Notes: a model not told the origin generated them from the letters alone. A DNA stretch of 6,405 nt from Acidobacteriota bacterium (GCA_021805955.1 JAJZDO010001060.1:1-6405); one strand, 5' to 3'; numbered from the stretch's first letter, positions 1 to 6,086 are shown. Translations and numbers: made by a program.

Positions 1-116
1 CGCGCAGAGATTATATGGATCCTGACGATTACGAATATGAGCCGACTCCGCATGACGAAGTGCTCAAGCGAGCTGACCAGCAGCGCTTGCAGGCTGTGCA
101 GGGCGGTGCGCAATGA
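1..116 (+). CDS. nuoC: NuoC, NADH-quinone oxidoreductase subunit C (3' end only)
   Basis: This is the last 37 or so codons of a gene that begins before the window, read in the frame starting at base 3 and ending with TGA at 114-116. The visible peptide opens with Arg-Arg-Asp-Tyr, which matches the conserved end of the NuoC (30 kDa) domain, usually written PLRKDY. A short acidic and polar tail follows ([10 protein letters not shown]). NuoC belongs to the peripheral arm of complex I and packs against NuoD and NuoB near the quinone site; it carries no cofactor. The stop codon overlaps the nuoD start (ATGA), as expected for neighbouring nuoC-nuoD. NuoC and NuoD are therefore separate proteins here, not fused as in Escherichia coli. 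The assignment rests on this short motif and on position, so the rest of the protein cannot be judged. Confidence 0.85.
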   Translation, partial: RRDYMDPDDYEYEPTPHDEVLKRADQQRLQAVQGGAQ

Positions 117-1267
117 GTGATCTCGCCATCCGATCCTATCTGCCGCCGGTCATCGAGGTCGAGTCGCAGGATGAGCTTCTCGAAGTGGCGATGGGCCCTC
201 ATCATCCATCCACTCACGGCGTCTTTCGCATGGATGTGGCGCTCGATGGCGAGCGCGTCGTGCGTCTCAAGCCGGTCTTTGGCTACCTCCATCGGAACCA
301 CGAAAAGATCGCTGAGAAGACGACCTATCTGGCTTCAATGCCCTACACGGATCGGCTGGATTATTTCTGCTCCATGACGAATAACTGGGCCTATGCTCTG
401 GCTGTCGAAAAGCTTGCCGGCATCGAGGTTCCAGAGCGCGCCGAGTACCTGCGAGTCATTACCGCCGAGCTGACCCGCATACAGAATCACGCAAGCGCCA
501 TCGGCTTTCTCCTGCAGGAGATGGGAGCGAGCGGAACGCCGCTCATGTATGCGTTTCGCGAGCGAGAAAAAATCCTTGATCTGTTTGAATCGCTCAGCGG
601 TTCGCGCATGATGTGCAACTACATGCGCTTCGGAGGATGCCGCGTCGATCTTCCTGCTGACTGGCTTGATGCAGCGAAACTGGTGGTTGCCGGACTGCCG
701 CGATTTATCGATGAAATCGAAGCGCTGTTGACCTCGAATGAAATCCTGATGGCCCGTTCGCAGGGCGTGGGCATTTTGAAGCCTGATCTTGCGGTCAACG
801 CCGGAGTTACCGGTGTCATGTTGAGGGCAACCGGTGTGAACTACGATCTGCGCAAGGTGGATCATTACGGCATCTATGATCGTTTCAGCTTTCGCGTTCC
901 ATTGGGTGAACACGGCGATATCTACGATCGCTACATGCTTCGAGTGCTGGAGATGAGGGAATCGGTGAAGATTCTGGAGCAGGCGATTCCGCAGCTTCCT
1001 GACGGTCCGATTCTTGATCCAAAATCCAAACCTCGTGGCTTTCGGCCCAAGCCTGGCGAGGCATACGGACGGATTGAAGCGCCGAAGGGCGAACTCGGTT
1101 TCTATCTGATCAGCGACGGAACCGGCAACCCCTATCGCTATCGTGTAAGGCCGCCTTCGCTCATCAATCTGACCATCCTGGAGGATATGTGTCTGGGACA
1201 GAATGTGGCGGACGTCGTCTTGATTTTTGGCAGCGTCGACATTGTGCTTGGCGAGGTGGATCGATGA
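113..1267 (+). CDS. nuoD: NuoD, NADH-quinone oxidoreductase subunit D (49 kDa, quinone site)
   Basis: The 384-residue protein is a full-length member of the 49 kDa family, which descends from the large subunit of NiFe hydrogenases but binds no metal. It forms the quinone headgroup site together with NuoB and NuoH. Recognisable stretches are GPHHPSTHG (residues 28-36), GYLHRNHEK (57-65), MPYTDRLDY (76-84) and the C-terminal [12 protein letters not shown]. His35 and Tyr84 match the two quinone-contacting residues of the family (His38 and Tyr87 in Thermus Nqo4); the 49-residue spacing is the same. The length is slightly under the usual 390-410, from a short N-terminus. The ATG start overlaps the nuoC stop as ATGA and has only a weak GGGCGG upstream, so translation probably depends on coupling to nuoC. 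The next gene is nuoI, not nuoE, which is unusual against the classic order. Confidence 0.97.
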   Translation: MSDLAIRSYLPPVIEVESQDELLEVAMGPHHPSTHGVFRMDVALDGERVVRLKPVFGYLHRNHEKIAEKTTYLASMPYTDRLDYFCSMTNNWAYALAVEKLAGIEVPERAEYLRVITAELTRIQNHASAIGFLLQEMGASGTPLMYAFREREKILDLFESLSGSRMMCNYMRFGGCRVDLPADWLDAAKLVVAGLPRFIDEIEALLTSNEILMARSQGVGILKPDLAVNAGVTGVMLRATGVNYDLRKVDHYGIYDRFSFRVPLGEHGDIYDRYMLRVLEMRESVKILEQAIPQLPDGPILDPKSKPRGFRPKPGEAYGRIEAPKGELGFYLISDGTGNPYRYRVRPPSLINLTILEDMCLGQNVADVVLIFGSVDIVLGEVDR

Positions 1268-1299
1268 ATAGACGCTCGCAGCAGGAGGCGCGATGTTAG
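1264..1299 (+). other. Tiny bridging reading frame between nuoD and nuoI
   Basis: An ATG overlapping the nuoD stop (ATGA at 1264-1267) opens an 11-codon frame, [11 protein letters not shown], that ends in TAG at 1297-1299, just past the nuoI start at 1293. It has no clear ribosome-binding site of its own. It could be read by ribosomes reinitiating after nuoD and so carry them across the 25-nt gap to nuoI. The peptide looks meaningless, and a frame this short can arise by chance. It is listed as a possible coupling element and not as a gene. Confidence 0.2.
1283..1288 (+). promoter_or_regulatory. Ribosome-binding site of nuoI
   Basis: AGGAGG, a perfect Shine-Dalgarno core, ends four bases before the ATG at 1293. 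It fixes that ATG as the nuoI start and allows independent initiation after the 25-nt gap following nuoD. It is the strongest such site in the window. Confidence 0.85.
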
Positions 1300-1934
1300 G
1301 CGAAGGAATTCTGAAAGGGCTTGCAGAGACGGCCAAAAATTTTGCCGGCAGTTTCGTCTCAGAAGATCGTTTGACGACCGTTGAATATCCTGAGCAGCGT
1401 CTGCTGCCCATTGAGAATACGCGCGACTTTCCGTTTCTGGTGTACGACGGCGAGGATCCGGAAGCGGGATTGCGTTGTGTCTCCTGTCAGATATGCGAGA
1501 AGGAATGTCCGCCGAAGTGTATCTATATCGTCAAAAGCACAGACAAGAAACCCGACTATGTGGGCAAGCCACAGTTCTATCCAGCGCGTTTCGACATTGA
1601 TATCTCTGTGTGCATGAGCTGCCAGATTTGTGTCGAAGTCTGTCCCTTTGAAGCCATCAAGATGGATACGGAGTTTGAGTTGAGCACCGACGATCGTTTT
1701 GGCGGTCTCATCCTCGACAAGCACAAGCTGGCCAAGTCGAATGAGCATTTCCAGCGGATACATCCCACGGAAGCCGCAGAAGTGGATGCGCGACTGGCCG
1801 AGGAGAAGGAGAAAGTCGAGGCCAAAGCAAAAGCCGCCGCGGAAGCAGCCGCTGCAAAAAGTGCCGCGGAAGCTGCCGCTCGAAAGGCCGATGCCGGTTC
1901 AGCCGGATCGAACGCAGAGGGGGTGAAGCCGTGA
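1293..1934 (+). CDS. nuoI: NuoI, NADH-quinone oxidoreductase subunit I (two 4Fe-4S clusters) with extended C-terminal tail
   Basis: This 213-residue subunit of the connecting arm relays electrons from the input module to NuoB through two 4Fe-4S clusters (N6a and N6b). Both ligand sets are complete in the C-x2-C-x2-C-x3-CP pattern: Cys62, 65, 68, 72 and Cys107, 110, 113, 117. The N-terminus (LKGLAETAKNF, then YPEQR) is the usual amphipathic anchor, but the RxRGxxxL-type segment common before the first cluster reads RDFPFLVYDG instead. The conserved core ends near residue 165. A roughly 45-residue tail rich in Ala, Lys and Glu follows, with a 9-residue repeat, probably a surface alpha helix. 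Most family members are about 150-180 residues long. The gene sits before nuoH and directly after nuoD with no nuoEFG between, so its upstream electron donor is uncertain. Its stop overlaps the nuoH start (GTGA). Confidence 0.96.
   Translation: MLGEGILKGLAETAKNFAGSFVSEDRLTTVEYPEQRLLPIENTRDFPFLVYDGEDPEAGLRCVSCQICEKECPPKCIYIVKSTDKKPDYVGKPQFYPARFDIDISVCMSCQICVEVCPFEAIKMDTEFELSTDDRFGGLILDKHKLAKSNEHFQRIHPTEAAEVDARLAEEKEKVEAKAKAAAEAAAAKSAAEAAARKADAGSAGSNAEGVKP
1836..1889 (+). repeat. Two-copy 27-nt (9-codon) in-frame tandem repeat in the nuoI tail
   Basis: An 18-nt core starting GCCGCGGAAGC occurs at 1836-1853 and again at 1863-1880 with one mismatch (A against T at the twelfth position), a period of 27 nt. 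Translated, the units read AAEAAAAKS and AAEAAARKA. The period is a whole number of codons, so duplication would lengthen the predicted helix without a frameshift. Bases after the core diverge between copies. Confidence 0.7.
1916..1923 (+). promoter_or_regulatory. Ribosome-binding site supporting the GTG start of nuoH
   Basis: AGAGGGGG lies inside the last codons of nuoI and ends seven bases before the GTG at 1931. It supports this non-ATG start, which overlaps the nuoI stop as GTGA. The first methionine further in that could serve is residue 31, beyond a plausible N-terminal helix and without better support. Confidence 0.7.
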
Positions 1935-3133
1935 ACTCAGCCACTCTCGACCAGTTCTTCGTTCTCTTGCAGCATCATGTCGCAGCGCTGTTTCCGACAG
2001 TTCTCCAGCCCTGGGTTTCGATGATTCTGGGTGTCGTGGGAATCGTGGCCGTATTCCCAGCAATTTTTGCGCTGACAACTGTGCTCGAGCGCAAGGGGCT
2101 GGGACGTATGCAGAATCGGCTGGGGCCAAATCGCGTGGGGCCGTTCGGCATTCTGCAGCCTATCGCAGACGCAATCAAGTCGCTGACCAAAGAAGATATC
2201 GTTCCGCGAAACGCAGATGATGTCGTGCATTTTCTGGCTCCGGTTGTACTCGTCGTTGCCATTTTCCTCGGATATGCCGTGCTGCCTGTCGGTCGGAATA
2301 TGGTTCTGCTGAACATCGACGCGGGAATTTTGCTTTTCTTTGCGGTCGGCGCTTCGACCGAGCTTTCGATCTTCATGGCGGGCTGGTCCAGTCGCAACAA
2401 ATACTCGCTGCTCGGGGCGATGCGTGCTGTTGCACAAATGATTAGCTATGAGGTGCCGCTACTGCTCGCGGCGGTGGTTGCCGTCATGATGACGGGATCG
2501 CTCGCTCCCACGGCCATTGTTCAGGCACAAGGCGGATTCACGGGCATCTTCCCCCACTGGTACGTTTTCACTCCCTGGGGTTTCGCCGGTTTTACGCTCT
2601 TCGTCGTGGCTGCTCTTGCGGAAACAAATCGTTCGCCGTTTGACCTGCCCGAGGGGGAGTCTGAACTGGTGGCGGGCTACTTCACGGAGTACTCCGGATT
2701 CAAGTTTGCCCTGTTTTTTTTGGGCGAATATCTGGGTATGATGTCGATTGCCGGCTACGGAATTACGCTGTTTCTGGGCGGCTGGGGCGCTCCGTTCTCG
2801 TTCTTGACGTTTATTCCCTCCTGGGCGTGGTTTTTTGCCAAGCTTTTTCTGGCCATCTTCTTTTTCATCTGGCTCAGGGGCACACTGCCGCGACTTCGCC
2901 AGGATCAGTTAATGAATTTCGCCTGGAAGTTCATGCTGCCGCTGTCTCTGCTCAATCTCTGTGTCGCAGCGGCCTGGAGATTTTTAGGGGAGTGGCTGGG
3001 CGGCGGCACAGTTGCGGAGCTCATACGCTGGCTGGTTTGTGCTGCCGTGCTGGTGCTGGCCTATGTTCTGCTGGCGCGCACACTGCTGCGCCAGCAAAAT
3101 ATTAGTCCGAGGAGTTATCGCTATGCCGACTGA
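1931..3133 (+). CDS. nuoH: NuoH, NADH-quinone oxidoreductase subunit H (ND1, quinone-cavity membrane subunit)
   Basis: NuoH anchors the hydrophilic arm to the membrane and forms the quinone tunnel and the start of the proton path. Family hallmarks are ERKGLGRMQNRLGPNRVGP (residues 53-71), the acidic loop around AETNRSPFDLPEGESELVAG (230-249) with Glu231, 241, 243 and 245, and RGTLPRLRQDQLMNFAWK (316-333). About nine hydrophobic segments are visible, near 33-52, 101-118, 130-148, 172-190, 212-232, 256-280, 300-316, 334-350 and 363-383. At 400 residues it is longer than E. coli NuoH (325). The excess is an N-terminal stretch of about 30 residues and a C-terminal part carrying one more membrane segment and ending RSYRYAD, an ending type seen in other NuoH proteins. 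The start is GTG, overlapping the nuoI stop. A run of eight T (2714-2721) lies within the conserved FFLGEY codons without breaking the frame. Confidence 0.97.
   Translation: MNSATLDQFFVLLQHHVAALFPTVLQPWVSMILGVVGIVAVFPAIFALTTVLERKGLGRMQNRLGPNRVGPFGILQPIADAIKSLTKEDIVPRNADDVVHFLAPVVLVVAIFLGYAVLPVGRNMVLLNIDAGILLFFAVGASTELSIFMAGWSSRNKYSLLGAMRAVAQMISYEVPLLLAAVVAVMMTGSLAPTAIVQAQGGFTGIFPHWYVFTPWGFAGFTLFVVAALAETNRSPFDLPEGESELVAGYFTEYSGFKFALFFLGEYLGMMSIAGYGITLFLGGWGAPFSFLTFIPSWAWFFAKLFLAIFFFIWLRGTLPRLRQDQLMNFAWKFMLPLSLLNLCVAAAWRFLGEWLGGGTVAELIRWLVCAAVLVLAYVLLARTLLRQQNISPRSYRYAD
3109..3114 (+). promoter_or_regulatory. Strong Shine-Dalgarno inside the nuoH end, ahead of a mini reading frame
   Basis: GAGGAG lies in the last codons of nuoH and ends eight bases before an out-of-frame ATG at 3123. 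It is made partly by an AGG arginine codon followed by AGT, an uncommon choice in this window, which would be consistent with selection for the site. The nearest real gene start, nuoJ at 3167, is too far away to use it directly, so its obvious target is the mini frame at 3123-3170. Confidence 0.45.
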
Positions 3134-3170
3134 ACGGATAAGCCGACGGAAAGGATATCGACAGCGATGA
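3123..3170 (+). other. Small bridging reading frame (15 codons) linking nuoH to nuoJ
   Basis: The frame begins at ATG 3123 inside the end of nuoH, eight bases after GAGGAG, and encodes MPTERISRRKGYRQR. It stops at TGA 3168-3170, overlapping the nuoJ start as ATGA, the same junction used at C-D, J-K and L-M. This geometry suggests a leader that hands ribosomes on to nuoJ. The peptide is very basic and matches no family I know. Chance occurrence is possible, as the frame is short. Confidence 0.35.
3151..3155 (+). promoter_or_regulatory. Probable ribosome-binding site of nuoJ
   Basis: AAGGA ends eleven bases before the nuoJ ATG at 3167. The spacing is longer than ideal, so the site looks only moderate, and coupling from upstream translation may help. 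Confidence 0.5.
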
Positions 3171-3679
3171 TTGAGGGTTTGATCTTCGGATTACTGTCCA
3201 TCTTGACGCTGGCCGGAGCTGCGGCAGCCGCTTTGCTGCGCAATCTGGTGCATTGCGCTTTGAGTCTCTCCGTCACATTTGTTGGACTGGCTTTGATGTA
3301 TCTCAGTCTCGGAGCGCAGTTCGTAGGGCTTTCACAGATTCTTGTGTATATCGGAGCCGTTGCCATCCTGGTTGTCTTTGCCATTCTGCTGACCCGCGGG
3401 GCTGGAGCGTTGACGCCACACCGCCTGATTGCTGCTGCTGGCTGGCGTCTGGGGTGGATCGCTTCGGTAGCCGTGGGCTTTGTGCTCATCGTTGCGCTTG
3501 TACGCTCGCCTTTGCCCGTTTCGGGGGATCATGCAGTGAAGGTGACCGTGCAGCAGATCGGTCAGGCTTTGATGGGACCGTATGTTCTTCCCCTGGAAAT
3601 TGTCGCGATCCTGCTGACGGTTGCCCTCATTGGAGCGGTTATTGTTGCAATGCCGGAAGATCAGAAGGAGATGCGATGA
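3167..3679 (+). CDS. nuoJ: NuoJ, NADH-quinone oxidoreductase subunit J (ND6)
   Basis: The 170-residue membrane subunit lies between NuoH and NuoK/NuoA in the complex and helps carry conformational or proton coupling from the quinone site along the membrane arm. Five hydrophobic segments are visible, near 3-24, 28-47, 53-77, 94-113 and 139-162. The third, with LMYLSLGAQF (43-52) and ILVYIGAVAILVVF (58-71), is the conserved helix of the family; it includes Tyr61, which corresponds to Tyr59 in E. coli NuoJ. The end segment, GPYVLPLEIVAILL, is also typical. Length is normal for the family (about 165-185). The gene follows nuoH after a 33-nt gap in the same frame, and its stop overlaps the nuoK start (ATGA). 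Confidence 0.95.
   Translation: MIEGLIFGLLSILTLAGAAAAALLRNLVHCALSLSVTFVGLALMYLSLGAQFVGLSQILVYIGAVAILVVFAILLTRGAGALTPHRLIAAAGWRLGWIASVAVGFVLIVALVRSPLPVSGDHAVKVTVQQIGQALMGPYVLPLEIVAILLTVALIGAVIVAMPEDQKEMR
3664..3670 (+). promoter_or_regulatory. Ribosome-binding site deciding the nuoK start
   Basis: GAAGGAG ends five bases before the ATG at 3676. It supports a short 102-residue NuoK and rules out the much longer reading of the same frame, which runs back through nuoJ to 3253. Confidence 0.8.
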
Positions 3680-3984
3680 CTCTGACGCCGTATCTCATCG
3701 TTGCTGCGCTTTTGTTTGCCATTGGACTGGGGATTGCGCTCACGCGGCGGAATGCCATTCTCGTGCTTATCGGGATTGAACTCATGCTGAATGCTGCCAA
3801 TCTAAATCTCATCGCATTCTGGCGCTTTGGGCCACATCCGGAACTGATGACGGGCATGCTTTTTGCGCTCTTTTCGATTGCCGTGGCAGCCGCGGAAGCA
3901 TCCGTTGGCCTTGGCCTCGTGATCGCCTGGTATCGGCACTCTAAGACAACCGATCTCGATGAGATGGCGAGGATGAAGGGATAA
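3676..3984 (+). CDS. nuoK: NuoK, NADH-quinone oxidoreductase subunit K (ND4L)
   Basis: NuoK is a small three-helix membrane subunit, here 102 residues against 100 in E. coli. It supplies a link of the central hydrophilic axis between the quinone end and the antiporter-like subunits. Membrane segments lie near 4-21, 27-48 and 58-85. The two essential buried glutamates are present: Glu35 in IGIELMLNAANLN and Glu74 in AAAEASVGLGL (E. coli Glu36 and Glu72). The start is fixed by the ATGA overlap with nuoJ, a good ribosome-binding site and family length. The frame stays open upstream to 3253, but that extension is cysteine-rich, unrelated to NuoK and buried in nuoJ. The stop TAA shares one base with the nuoL ATG. 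Confidence 0.96.
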   Translation: MTLTPYLIVAALLFAIGLGIALTRRNAILVLIGIELMLNAANLNLIAFWRFGPHPELMTGMLFALFSIAVAAAEASVGLGLVIAWYRHSKTTDLDEMARMKG

Positions 3985-6086
3985 TGACTTCGCCAATGCT
4001 TCCTGCCTCTTCCTCGGATGCCGCCTCGATGGCATGGATTGTTCGCAATCTCTGGCTGATTCCTTTTCTGCCCATGGTTGCCTCCGGACTGATTGCCCTC
4101 ATGCCGCAGCCTCGTCGCAAACCCGCTGCGACTCTGGCGATCGGAGCTCTTCTCGTTTCATTCCTGCTTGCCGTCACAGCCTTTGCCCATGTGCTCATAA
4201 ATCGGAGCAGCGGCAACCCGACACGTGAGATCGTCAGCTTCGATTGGCTCACCTTTGGCTCGGCCACATTGCAGATGGGCTGGGTGCTGGACCCGCTGGC
4301 CGCCATCATGCTGGTCATGGTCACCTTTGTTGGCTCGCTGATCTTCATCTATTCGATCGGCTACATGAGCCACGATGAAAACTTCACCCGCTTCTTTTGT
4401 TTTCTTGCACTCTTTGCCGGCGGAATGCTGGGAGTCCTGATTGCCAACAGCCTGTTGCTGCTTTTCATGTGCTGGGAGATTGTGGGTCTGACGTCCTATC
4501 TGCTGATCGGTTTCTGGTATCACAAACCAAGCGCCGCTGCGGCAGCAAAGAAGGCGTTTCTGACAACTCGTGTCGGAGATATTTTCTTTCTGCTGGGCAT
4601 GGTGTGGCTCTTTGCACAAACCGGCACGCTGCTTTTTTACAACCACGGTGCGGGGGCCATCGAGCCGGCTGCGCTTGCGACATTGCTGAGCCAGCATGCC
4701 GCCGGGGGACTGAGCGCTGCGGGCGCTATCGGGTTGCTCATTTTTGCGGGCGCTGCCGGCAAAAGCGGACAGCTTCCACTGCACGTCTGGCTGCCCGATG
4801 CCATGGAAGGACCGACCCCTGTCTCGGCGCTGATTCACGCGGCGACTATGGTGGCTGCCGGAGTTTATCTTGTGGCAAGGGTATATCCGCTGATGAGCGC
4901 TGGCGCGGGGCCTGGGACTACGACGGCGTCGCTTACGGTTGTGGCCTGGGTTGGCGCGGCTACCGCGCTCTTCGGTGCTCTTGTTGCCGTCGCCCAGTTC
5001 GACATCAAGCGTATTCTTGCCTATTCCACGGTCTCCCAGCTGGGCTACATGATGGTTGGCCTGGCCACTGGCGGAGTTGCTGTAGGCATCTTCCATCTGA
5101 TTACGCATGCATTCTTCAAAGCACTGCTTTTCCTTGGTGCCGGTTCGGTCATCCATGGCTGCCACGAAGAGCAGGATATTCGCAGGATGGGCGGGTTGCG
5201 TGCGCAGATGCCGATCACCTTTGCTGCCTACACTGTCGGCATGCTTGCGCTCAGCGGTTTTCCGATCTTCTTTTCCGGCTTCTGGAGCAAGGATGCGATC
5301 GTTGGCGCGGCCCATCACTGGCCCGTCTCGCAGGGACCATTCTGGATGCTCCTGATCGGTGCCTTGCTCACTGCGTTTTACATGATGCGTCAGGTAGGTT
5401 ACGTCTTCCTCGGCTCCTGGAGAGGTCATGGTCACGCGCATGAATCCCCCGCCGTCATGACTATTCCGCTCGTCGTACTGGCGTTTTTTGCCATGGCGCT
5501 CGGCGTTCTGGGAACACCAGCCTGGCCATGGTTTACCGCATTCCTTGATGGTCGTTCTCTGGCCTTCGATCTCGCCGGATTTGGCGAGCCTGGCCTTGTC
5601 CCCATGATGTTGCTCGCGTCCACGCTGGTCTTTGTGGCTCTCGGCGTGGGCTGGCGTCTCTACGTCACTCAAGCCAATCGCGCGGATACTGATCCAGACG
5701 TTCTTCAACGCGTATCGCCCCGAGTGTTTGGCTGGCTTGAATCGCGTCTCTACTTCGACGAGTTGTATCAGGCGACGATCCTGCGTGCATATACTCTTCT
5801 GGCTTCGTTTGCCGGCTGGCTCGATCGGCGATTCTGGGGCAGCATCGTCGCTTCGATATCCTCAGGCTTCCATGCGTTGGGCTGGTGCAATCGTTTGATG
5901 GACAGTCAGTGGATCGACGGCGGATTCGATAAAGGCTGCGAAGAATTGACGACCGCCGGAGGAGTACTGGCGTGGTTGCAAGCCGGGCGTGCTCCCAACT
6001 ATCTGCGCACGCTGACCATTGGCTTGCTCATCCTTCTTGCGGTGGTTCTGATGGCTGCATCCATTACCGGGCAGGTGACGTTATGA
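3984..6086 (+). CDS. nuoL: NuoL, NADH-quinone oxidoreductase subunit L (ND5, distal proton-pumping subunit)
   Basis: The 700-residue protein is the distal antiporter-like subunit, one of the proton-pumping modules. Key charged residues can be placed by motif: Glu165 in CWEIVGLTSYLLIGFW (E. coli Glu144), Lys260 in GKSGQLPLHVWLPDAMEGP (Lys229), His285 in SALIHAATM, Lys342 in QFDIKRILAYSTVSQLGYM, Lys379 in HAFFKALLFLG, and Lys436 in FWSKDAI (Lys399). The C-terminal part (about 586-700), with YFDELYQATI and a final membrane segment (676-692), fits the long lateral helix and last transmembrane helix that clamp the membrane arm. E. coli NuoL is 613 residues; longer forms are common elsewhere. The chosen ATG overlaps the nuoK stop (TAATG) with AGGA ten bases before. 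Met16 (4029) is possible but has no evident ribosome site. The stop overlaps nuoM (ATGA). Confidence 0.97.
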   Translation: MTSPMLPASSSDAASMAWIVRNLWLIPFLPMVASGLIALMPQPRRKPAATLAIGALLVSFLLAVTAFAHVLINRSSGNPTREIVSFDWLTFGSATLQMGWVLDPLAAIMLVMVTFVGSLIFIYSIGYMSHDENFTRFFCFLALFAGGMLGVLIANSLLLLFMCWEIVGLTSYLLIGFWYHKPSAAAAAKKAFLTTRVGDIFFLLGMVWLFAQTGTLLFYNHGAGAIEPAALATLLSQHAAGGLSAAGAIGLLIFAGAAGKSGQLPLHVWLPDAMEGPTPVSALIHAATMVAAGVYLVARVYPLMSAGAGPGTTTASLTVVAWVGAATALFGALVAVAQFDIKRILAYSTVSQLGYMMVGLATGGVAVGIFHLITHAFFKALLFLGAGSVIHGCHEEQDIRRMGGLRAQMPITFAAYTVGMLALSGFPIFFSGFWSKDAIVGAAHHWPVSQGPFWMLLIGALLTAFYMMRQVGYVFLGSWRGHGHAHESPAVMTIPLVVLAFFAMALGVLGTPAWPWFTAFLDGRSLAFDLAGFGEPGLVPMMLLASTLVFVALGVGWRLYVTQANRADTDPDVLQRVSPRVFGWLESRLYFDELYQATILRAYTLLASFAGWLDRRFWGSIVASISSGFHALGWCNRLMDSQWIDGGFDKGCEELTTAGGVLAWLQAGRAPNYLRTLTIGLLILLAVVLMAASITGQVTL
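6073..6078 (+). promoter_or_regulatory. Probable ribosome-binding site of nuoM
   Basis: AGGTGA lies in the last codons of nuoL and ends four bases before the nuoM ATG at 6083. With the ATGA overlap it supports this start. Confidence 0.55.

Noticed and set aside
335..1411. Open frame of 358 codons on the minus strand opposite nuoD and the start of nuoI
   Set aside because: It spans two confident + strand genes and has no family resemblance and no convincing start; it is a shadow of codon bias.
1518..1520. Extra cysteine (Cys76) after the first cluster motif in NuoI, possibly a different cluster type
   Set aside because: E. coli NuoI also has a cysteine in this position (CPVGCI); the four standard ligands are complete without it.
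3134..3166. Possible terminator or hairpin in the nuoH-nuoJ gap
   Set aside because: I find no convincing inverted repeat followed by a T run; the gap is short and lies inside a coupled operon.
3253..3675. Upstream extension of the nuoK frame that would give a 243-residue protein
   Set aside because: The extra part overlaps nuoJ, is cysteine-rich and unlike any NuoK; the ATG at 3676 has the right ribosome site, overlap and family length.
4397..5443. 348-codon + strand frame inside nuoL, rich in Cys, Arg and His
   Set aside because: It is an alternative frame of conserved nuoL sequence with low-complexity composition and no motif.
5421..5451. His-rich loop GHGHAHES in NuoL as a possible metal site
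   Set aside because: A similar HxHESP stretch before the next membrane helix is usual in NuoL proteins, so it is not special here.
4158..5708. Open frame of 516 codons on the minus strand opposite nuoL
   Set aside because: It lies wholly within well-conserved nuoL, its translation is rich in Arg, His, Gln and Lys with no recognisable domain, and long antisense frames are expected from the codon bias of a GC-rich gene.
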